In this document: piece by piece, positions 59,637-64,000 of the stretch
Position numbering within the stretch: the stretch's first letter is position 1
Layout: every line of letters begins with the position of its first letter
Assembly (NCBI GenBank): GCA_014359475.1
Contig: JACIZI010000001.1
Location: forward strand, 248,001-312,000
From: Marinobacter sp.
Lineage (GTDB): Bacteria; Pseudomonadota; Gammaproteobacteria; Pseudomonadales; Oleiphilaceae
DNA: 64,000 nt
Reading direction: 5' to 3'
Position numbers and translations under genes: made by a program
Notes under the pieces: model-generated
The model's input: the letters and a program-made list of their open reading frames with translations, nothing else
Told to the model about the DNA's origin: nothing
Database searches by the model: none

Positions 59637-60552
59637 CCTCCGGGGCCCGGGGTCGCTCGGTCTCGTCAAATTCGATGGGTGCGTCCGGCTGCGGCTTGTC
59701 CTGGCCGGTAAACTTGGCCAGCGCCGAGGCAATGCGCTCCCGCAGCTGGTGCCGGTGAACAATCATGTCGATGGCCCCGTGCTCAAGCAGGAACTCGCTG
59801 CGCTGGAAACCTTCCGGCAGTTTCTCCCGCACCGTCTGCTCGATCACCCGGGGCCCGGCAAAGCCGATAAGGGCATTGGGCTCGGCAATATTAAGGTCAC
59901 CCAGCATGGCCAGGCTGGCGGACACACCACCAAAGACCGGATCGGTCATCACTGAAATGTAGGGAATGCCTTCCTGTTTGAGCCGTTCCAGCACCGCTGC
60001 GGTTTTGGACATCTGCATCAGCGACAGAATGGCCTCCTGCATACGTGCACCACCACTGGCAGAGAAGCACACCAGGGGAATCCGTTCCTCCAGGCAGACA
60101 TTGGCAGCACGAACAAACTTCTCGCCAACCACCTGCCCCATGGAACCGCCCAGAAAGTTGAATTCGAAGGCGCAGGCCACCAGGGAAATGTCCAGGACCT
60201 TGCCCCGCATCACGACCAGCGCGTCTTTCTCACCGGTCGCCTTCTGGTTCTGGGCGAGGCGTTCCTTGTAGCGGCGGGTGTCCTTGAATTTCAGGCGATC
60301 GCTGGGCTCAAGCTCACTGGCGATTTCCTCCCGGCCGTCAGTATCCAGGAAAGTGTCCAGACGCTGACGTGCGGTCAGGCGCAGGTGATGCTCACACTTC
60401 GGGCAAACATCCAGGTTCTTGTCCAGTTCCGGCTTATACAGAAAGCCGCCACACTTCGGGCATTTTTTCCAGAGGCCTTCGGGCACACCAGTACGCTGTT
60501 TGGATTCCGAGCGGATTTTGCTCGGCATGATCTTGTCCAGCCAGTTACTCAT
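59617..60552 (-). CDS. accD: acetyl-CoA carboxylase carboxyltransferase beta subunit
   Basis: A 311-residue subunit. The zinc ribbon [20 protein letters not shown] (with a final CPKC-type pair, about residues 34-56) is intact. The carboxyltransferase core shows [26 protein letters not shown] and [14 protein letters not shown]. It makes malonyl-CoA with AccA, AccB and AccC. The C-terminal tail is acidic and poorly conserved. It overlaps folC by 20 bases. Confidence 0.95.
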   Translation of the reverse strand: MSNWLDKIMPSKIRSESKQRTGVPEGLWKKCPKCGGFLYKPELDKNLDVCPKCEHHLRLTARQRLDTFLDTDGREEIASELEPSDRLKFKDTRRYKERLAQNQKATGEKDALVVMRGKVLDISLVACAFEFNFLGGSMGQVVGEKFVRAANVCLEERIPLVCFSASGGARMQEAILSLMQMSKTAAVLERLKQEGIPYISVMTDPVFGGVSASLAMLGDLNIAEPNALIGFAGPRVIEQTVREKLPEGFQRSEFLLEHGAIDMIVHRHQLRERIASALAKFTGQDKPQPDAPIEFDETERPRAPEDEPAGD

Positions 60553-60596
60553 GATTCGATCCTGTCCTTTGGGCCTGACTTTTTATTTTTACCGGA

Positions 60597-61409
60597 TCAA
60601 CCGCTCAGGTTGTCCAGCGCTTCGCGCATCGGCTGCAACAGTTCGTGCAATGCGGTTTTCAATCTTGCCGGATCCGCTTGATTATCCGCTATTGTATTCA
60701 CCAGAACGCTGCCGACAATAACACCATCGGATACCCGGCCAACCGCGGCGGCTGTTTCCGCATCACGAATACCAAAGCCGACAGCCACCGGAAGAGCGGT
60801 CAGGTGGTGGATATGATCCACCTTCTGTGCCACTTCCTCAACGTTAATCCTGGCAGCACCGGTGACACCCTTGAATGAAACATAGTACACATAACCGGAA
60901 GAGTGCCCGGCAATCGCCCGGATACGCTCATCGGTGGTGGTCGGGGCCAGCAGGAATATGGCATCCAGGTTTCTTGCGGTAAACAGCGGGGCAACGTCGT
61001 CCGCTTCCTCGGGCGGCAGATCCACTGTCAGCACCCCGTCCACACCGGCCTCCGCCGCAGCCTCTGCAAACGCTTCACATCCCATGGCTTCCATGGGATT
61101 CAGATACCCCATCAATACCACCGGAGTATCCGCATTCTTGCTGCGAAATTCCCTGACCATGCCGATAACCTGGCGCAGCGAGGTGCCGTGGGCCAGCGCC
61201 CGCTCGCAGGCCAGCTGGATCACCGGCCCGTCCGCCATGGGATCGGAAAACGGCACACCCAGTTCAATGATATCGGCTCCTGCACCCACCAGCGTGTGCA
61301 TAAGCTCAACCGTCTGGTCCGGGCTCGGGTCGCCGGCAGTAATATAGGGAATCAGCGCCTTGCGGCCCTGTTCTTTCAGGGAGGTCATTACCCTGTCGAT
61401 TCGGCTCAT
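60597..61409 (-). CDS. trpA: tryptophan synthase alpha subunit
   Basis: A 270-residue TIM barrel. Catalytic Glu in [19 protein letters not shown] (about residue 50) and Asp in [14 protein letters not shown] (about residue 132). [11 protein letters not shown] and [10 protein letters not shown] bind phosphate. It releases indole from indoleglycerol phosphate and passes it to TrpB. CAGGAG precedes ATG 61409. Part of the trpF-trpB-trpA run. Confidence 0.95.
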   Translation of the reverse strand: MSRIDRVMTSLKEQGRKALIPYITAGDPSPDQTVELMHTLVGAGADIIELGVPFSDPMADGPVIQLACERALAHGTSLRQVIGMVREFRSKNADTPVVLMGYLNPMEAMGCEAFAEAAAEAGVDGVLTVDLPPEEADDVAPLFTARNLDAIFLLAPTTTDERIRAIAGHSSGYVYYVSFKGVTGAARINVEEVAQKVDHIHHLTALPVAVGFGIRDAETAAAVGRVSDGVIVGSVLVNTIADNQADPARLKTALHELLQPMREALDNLSG

Positions 61410-61443
61410 GGATGCTCCTGTCCTGTCAAATGACCGCGGCCTG

Positions 61444-62664
61444 TCAGGCCTCGATTCCGTCCAGTTGTGCAATGGTGTGAATATCCTTGTCCCCGCGCCC
61501 GGACAAGTTGACCACAATCATCTGATCCTTATCCATTTCTTTGGCCAGCTTCATGGCGTAGGCCACCGCATGGGCAGACTCCAGCGCCGGCATGATTCCC
61601 TCCACACAGGTCAGATAACGAAACGCGTGCAGGGCTTCCTCATCCGTGACGGAAACGTAACTGACGCGCCCGATGTCCTTCAGCCAGCTGTGTTCCGGAC
61701 CCACACCGGGATAATCCAGCCCGGCACTGATCGAATGAGTACCGGAAATCTGGCCGTTCTCGTCTTCCATCAGGTAGGTGCGGTTACCATGCAGCACTCC
61801 AGGGCGACCCGCTGTCAGGGGGGCCGCATGCTTGCCGGTTTCAACACCCAGGCCACCGGCCTCGACACCGTACATCTTCACCGACTCATCGGTCAGGAAG
61901 GGGTAGAACAGACCGATCGCGTTGGAACCACCGCCCACACAGGCCACCAGGGCATCCGGCAGCTTGCCCGCCTGCTCCAGTGACTGCGCCCTCGCCTCGC
62001 GGCCGATAACGGCCTGGAAATCCCGCACCAGCAGGGGGTACGGATGGGGGCCCGCCACGGTGCCGATGATGTAGAAGGTATCGTCCACATTGGATACCCA
62101 GTCCCGCATGGCTTCGTTCATGGCATCCTTGAGCGTGCGGGTGCCGCTTTCAACCGGGTGCACCTCCGCCCCCAGCAATTTCATGCGATACACGTTGAGT
62201 GACTGGCGCTTCACATCCTCCGCGCCCATGTAAACGTGGCATTCAAGGCCCAGACGGGCGCACACGGTGGCCGTGGCTACGCCGTGCTGACCGGCACCGG
62301 TTTCGGCAATAACCCGCTTTTTGCCCAGGAAAGTCGCCAGCAACGCCTGCCCGATGGTGTTGTTCACCTTGTGGGCCCCGGTGTGGTTAAGATCTTCCCG
62401 TTTGAGCCAGATTTGGGCACCACCGGTCTCCCGGGTCAGTCGCTCCGCCAGATACAGGGGGCTGGGCCGGCCAACGTAGTGTTTGAGATCATAGTCAAAA
62501 GCCGCCTGAAATTCCGGATCTTCCCGCAGGCGCAGGTATTCGCGCTCCAGAATCATCAGGGAGTCCATCAGCGTCTCGGAAACAAAACGGCCACCGAAGG
62601 CACCAAAGTGTCCGCGGGCATCCGGCAGTGTCTTGAGCATTTCCTCAGTCAGTCGTGTCGACAC
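61444..62664 (-). CDS. trpB: tryptophan synthase beta subunit
   Basis: A 406-residue PLP enzyme. The PLP lysine is in [18 protein letters not shown] (about residue 90). [16 protein letters not shown] and the phosphate loop [11 protein letters not shown] are intact. It joins indole and serine to tryptophan. The start is GTG 62664 with GAGG six bases upstream. It overlaps the trpF 3' end by 20 bases. Confidence 0.95.
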   Translation of the reverse strand: MSTRLTEEMLKTLPDARGHFGAFGGRFVSETLMDSLMILEREYLRLREDPEFQAAFDYDLKHYVGRPSPLYLAERLTRETGGAQIWLKREDLNHTGAHKVNNTIGQALLATFLGKKRVIAETGAGQHGVATATVCARLGLECHVYMGAEDVKRQSLNVYRMKLLGAEVHPVESGTRTLKDAMNEAMRDWVSNVDDTFYIIGTVAGPHPYPLLVRDFQAVIGREARAQSLEQAGKLPDALVACVGGGSNAIGLFYPFLTDESVKMYGVEAGGLGVETGKHAAPLTAGRPGVLHGNRTYLMEDENGQISGTHSISAGLDYPGVGPEHSWLKDIGRVSYVSVTDEEALHAFRYLTCVEGIMPALESAHAVAYAMKLAKEMDKDQMIVVNLSGRGDKDIHTIAQLDGIEA

Positions 62665-63277
62665 GGTGAACCTCGCTTATAAAGTCAGTCATTCGGGATG
62701 AATCCTTGATGCCTTTGCTGCTTTCCACGCCGCCACTCACGTCCACCGCCCAGGGTCTGACCTGCGCGACAGCGCGGGCTACGTTATCAGAAGCCAGCCC
62801 GCCGGCCAATATCAATGGCACGGGGCGCTGTGCGGGAATCAGGTTCCAGTTAAAACGCTCGCCGGTGCCACCGAACTTGTCCGGTGACCAGGCATCCACA
62901 AGCAGCCCGCTGGCCCCCTGATAACCACGGAAGGCGGTTTCAATATCGCCGGCTGCCCGAACCCTCACTGCCTTGATCCAGCGGCGGCCGAAACTGGCGC
63001 AGAAATCCGGGTTTTCGTCTCCGTGGAACTGCAGCAGATCCAGAGGAACCTGTTCCAGGGTGTGCAACACCTCCTGCTTTTCCGGGTTGACGAACAGCCC
63101 GACCACGCTTACAAAGGCCGGCACCCGGGCAGCCAGCCGCCGGGCCTGCTCCGGCGTGACCGCTCGCGGGCTGGGCGGATAAAACACCAGTCCTATCGCA
63201 TCGGCTCCGGCCTTCACGGCTGCATCAATATCCTGCGCCCGGGTCAGGCCACAGATTTTGGTGCGGGTCTTATGCAT
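62645..63277 (-). CDS. trpF: phosphoribosylanthranilate isomerase
   Basis: A 210-residue TIM barrel. Catalytic Cys in [11 protein letters not shown] (about residue 9) and Asp in [28 protein letters not shown] and [15 protein letters not shown] are typical. It acts between TrpD and TrpC. ATG 63277 is chosen from AGGAT upstream and the family N-terminus; the longer in-frame extension overlaps truA. truA precedes it by a short overlap, the usual truA-trpF order. Confidence 0.93.
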   Translation of the reverse strand: MHKTRTKICGLTRAQDIDAAVKAGADAIGLVFYPPSPRAVTPEQARRLAARVPAFVSVVGLFVNPEKQEVLHTLEQVPLDLLQFHGDENPDFCASFGRRWIKAVRVRAAGDIETAFRGYQGASGLLVDAWSPDKFGGTGERFNWNLIPAQRPVPLILAGGLASDNVARAVAQVRPWAVDVSGGVESSKGIKDSSRMTDFISEVHRVDTTD

Positions 63278-64000
63278 TATCCTGCTGTCCTTTTCCTCCG
63301 GGGCGCACAAAACGGGTCGGTCTGGGGCGGTTGGCTCCGCTATGCTGAAACCAGGGTCGCACAAAGGATGGCCCGCAATCCGCCCGCGGTATGTGAAAGC
63401 CTTCGGGGTAGCCTACATCCACAAGATACAGGCCATCCGGCGGAGCCGTCACGCCCGCCAGGGTCCGATCCCTGGCCGCGAGTACTCCGGCCACCCAGTC
63501 AGGCTCCCGGTAACCGGAGCCAACCGCGATCAGGGCACCGGCAATATTACGCACCATATGGTGCAGGAAGGCATTGGCCTGTATATCCAGTACGATGAAA
63601 TCTCCCATCCGGGCCACCTCGATGTACTCGACAAACCGGAAGGGCGAACGGGACTGGCACCCCGCTGCCCGGAACGATGAGAAATCGTGCTCTCCCAACA
63701 GATGCCTGGCTCCCGCCTGCATTCGCTGCTCATCCAGGGGCCGGTAGGTCCAGCTTACCTGCCCCCTGAGAATACCCGGGCGCACGGGATTGTTATAGAT
63801 AACATAACGATAACGTCGGTAAACCGCCGAAAACCGGGCATGGAAGTCGCCCCGGCCCTGGCCCGCCCAGTGCACGGCAATATCACCGGGTAATGAGGTA
63901 TTGATGCCCATGACCCAGGCTCGCAGATGACGTACCGCGCGGGTTTCAAAGTGCACCACCTGATAACTGCCATGCACACCCGCATCAGTCCGACCGGCAC
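63270..64000 (-). CDS. truA: tRNA pseudouridine synthase A (5' end outside the window)
   Basis: The C-terminal 243 residues of TruA; the start lies beyond base 64000. Reading in from the edge gives [17 protein letters not shown], which holds the catalytic Asp. [32 protein letters not shown] and [16 protein letters not shown] follow. It makes pseudouridine at positions 38-40 of tRNAs. It overlaps the trpF start by eight bases. Confidence 0.93.
   Translation of the reverse strand, partial: AGRTDAGVHGSYQVVHFETRAVRHLRAWVMGINTSLPGDIAVHWAGQGRGDFHARFSAVYRRYRYVIYNNPVRPGILRGQVSWTYRPLDEQRMQAGARHLLGEHDFSSFRAAGCQSRSPFRFVEYIEVARMGDFIVLDIQANAFLHHMVRNIAGALIAVGSGYREPDWVAGVLAARDRTLAGVTAPPDGLYLVDVGYPEGFHIPRADCGPSFVRPWFQHSGANRPRPTRFVRPGGKGQQDNA

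Noticed and set aside
62645..64000. trp attenuator before trpF/trpB
   Set aside because: truA, trpF and trpB overlap or nearly touch, leaving no leader with Trp codons.

Overview
The window is a GC-rich, tightly packed stretch of bacterial chromosome with about 64 protein genes and one tRNA. There are no insertion sequences, phage genes or CRISPR arrays. The gene set and order are gammaproteobacterial. They include type I fatty-acid enzymes, FimL, a PhaD-like regulator with a phasin, the fimL-dnaQ-rnhA-methyltransferase-gloB-mltD-yejABEF-fabI order I recall from Pseudomonas aeruginosa, and ftsK-lolA-rarA-serS. My best guess is Marinobacter or a close marine relative. That is inference from gene content; no database was searched.

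Layout. 16-2494: an HD-domain phosphohydrolase converging on a flavin oxidoreductase. 2577-9487: an eight-gene, mostly overlapping plus-strand operon for membrane-lipid modification (desaturase, SnoaL-like protein, SDR, FAD amine-oxidase-like protein, DUF1365, Cfa-like methyltransferase, DUF2878, exported protein of unknown family). 9569-11463: exonuclease III, then a PhaD-like regulator converging on a phasin. 11464-11854: a 391-bp gap holding a well-formed small-RNA candidate. 11855-15973: DUF442 protein, ferrochelatase, 5-oxoprolinase pxpABC and a small CxxC protein. 16109-18656: tRNA-Ser, a Bax-inhibitor-family membrane protein and tusDCBE. 18653-25393: two membrane proteins, nfuA, metH, DUF2970 and a 34-residue membrane protein. 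25653-30479: sulfite reductase with its DUF934 partner, acuI, sohB and an SCP2 protein. 30569-43757: the fimL-to-fabI block. 43763-48144: PilZ protein, DUF1631 protein, DAHP synthase and cobA. 48141-64000: a long minus-strand run (serS, rarA, lolA, ftsK, metZ, purF, cvpA, a SPOR protein, folC, accD, trpA, trpB, trpF and the start-truncated truA).

Functional links. Sulfur metabolism recurs: tusDCBE for tRNA thiolation, cysI with DUF934 and cobA for siroheme-dependent sulfite reduction, and metZ and metH for methionine. Lipid metabolism recurs too: the modification operon, fabI, accD, SCP2, phasin and acuI.

Most of the window is ordinary core genome. The points that go beyond routine annotation are: (1) the Cfa-like enzyme of the lipid operon lacks two residues of the classical cyclopropane synthase site while keeping two others, and no sigma/ChrR gene is nearby; (2) a candidate small RNA of about 93 nt at 11699-11791; (3) a 34-residue membrane protein; (4) a TusE that keeps both DsrC redox cysteines; (5) leader hairpins before yccA, serS and aroG.
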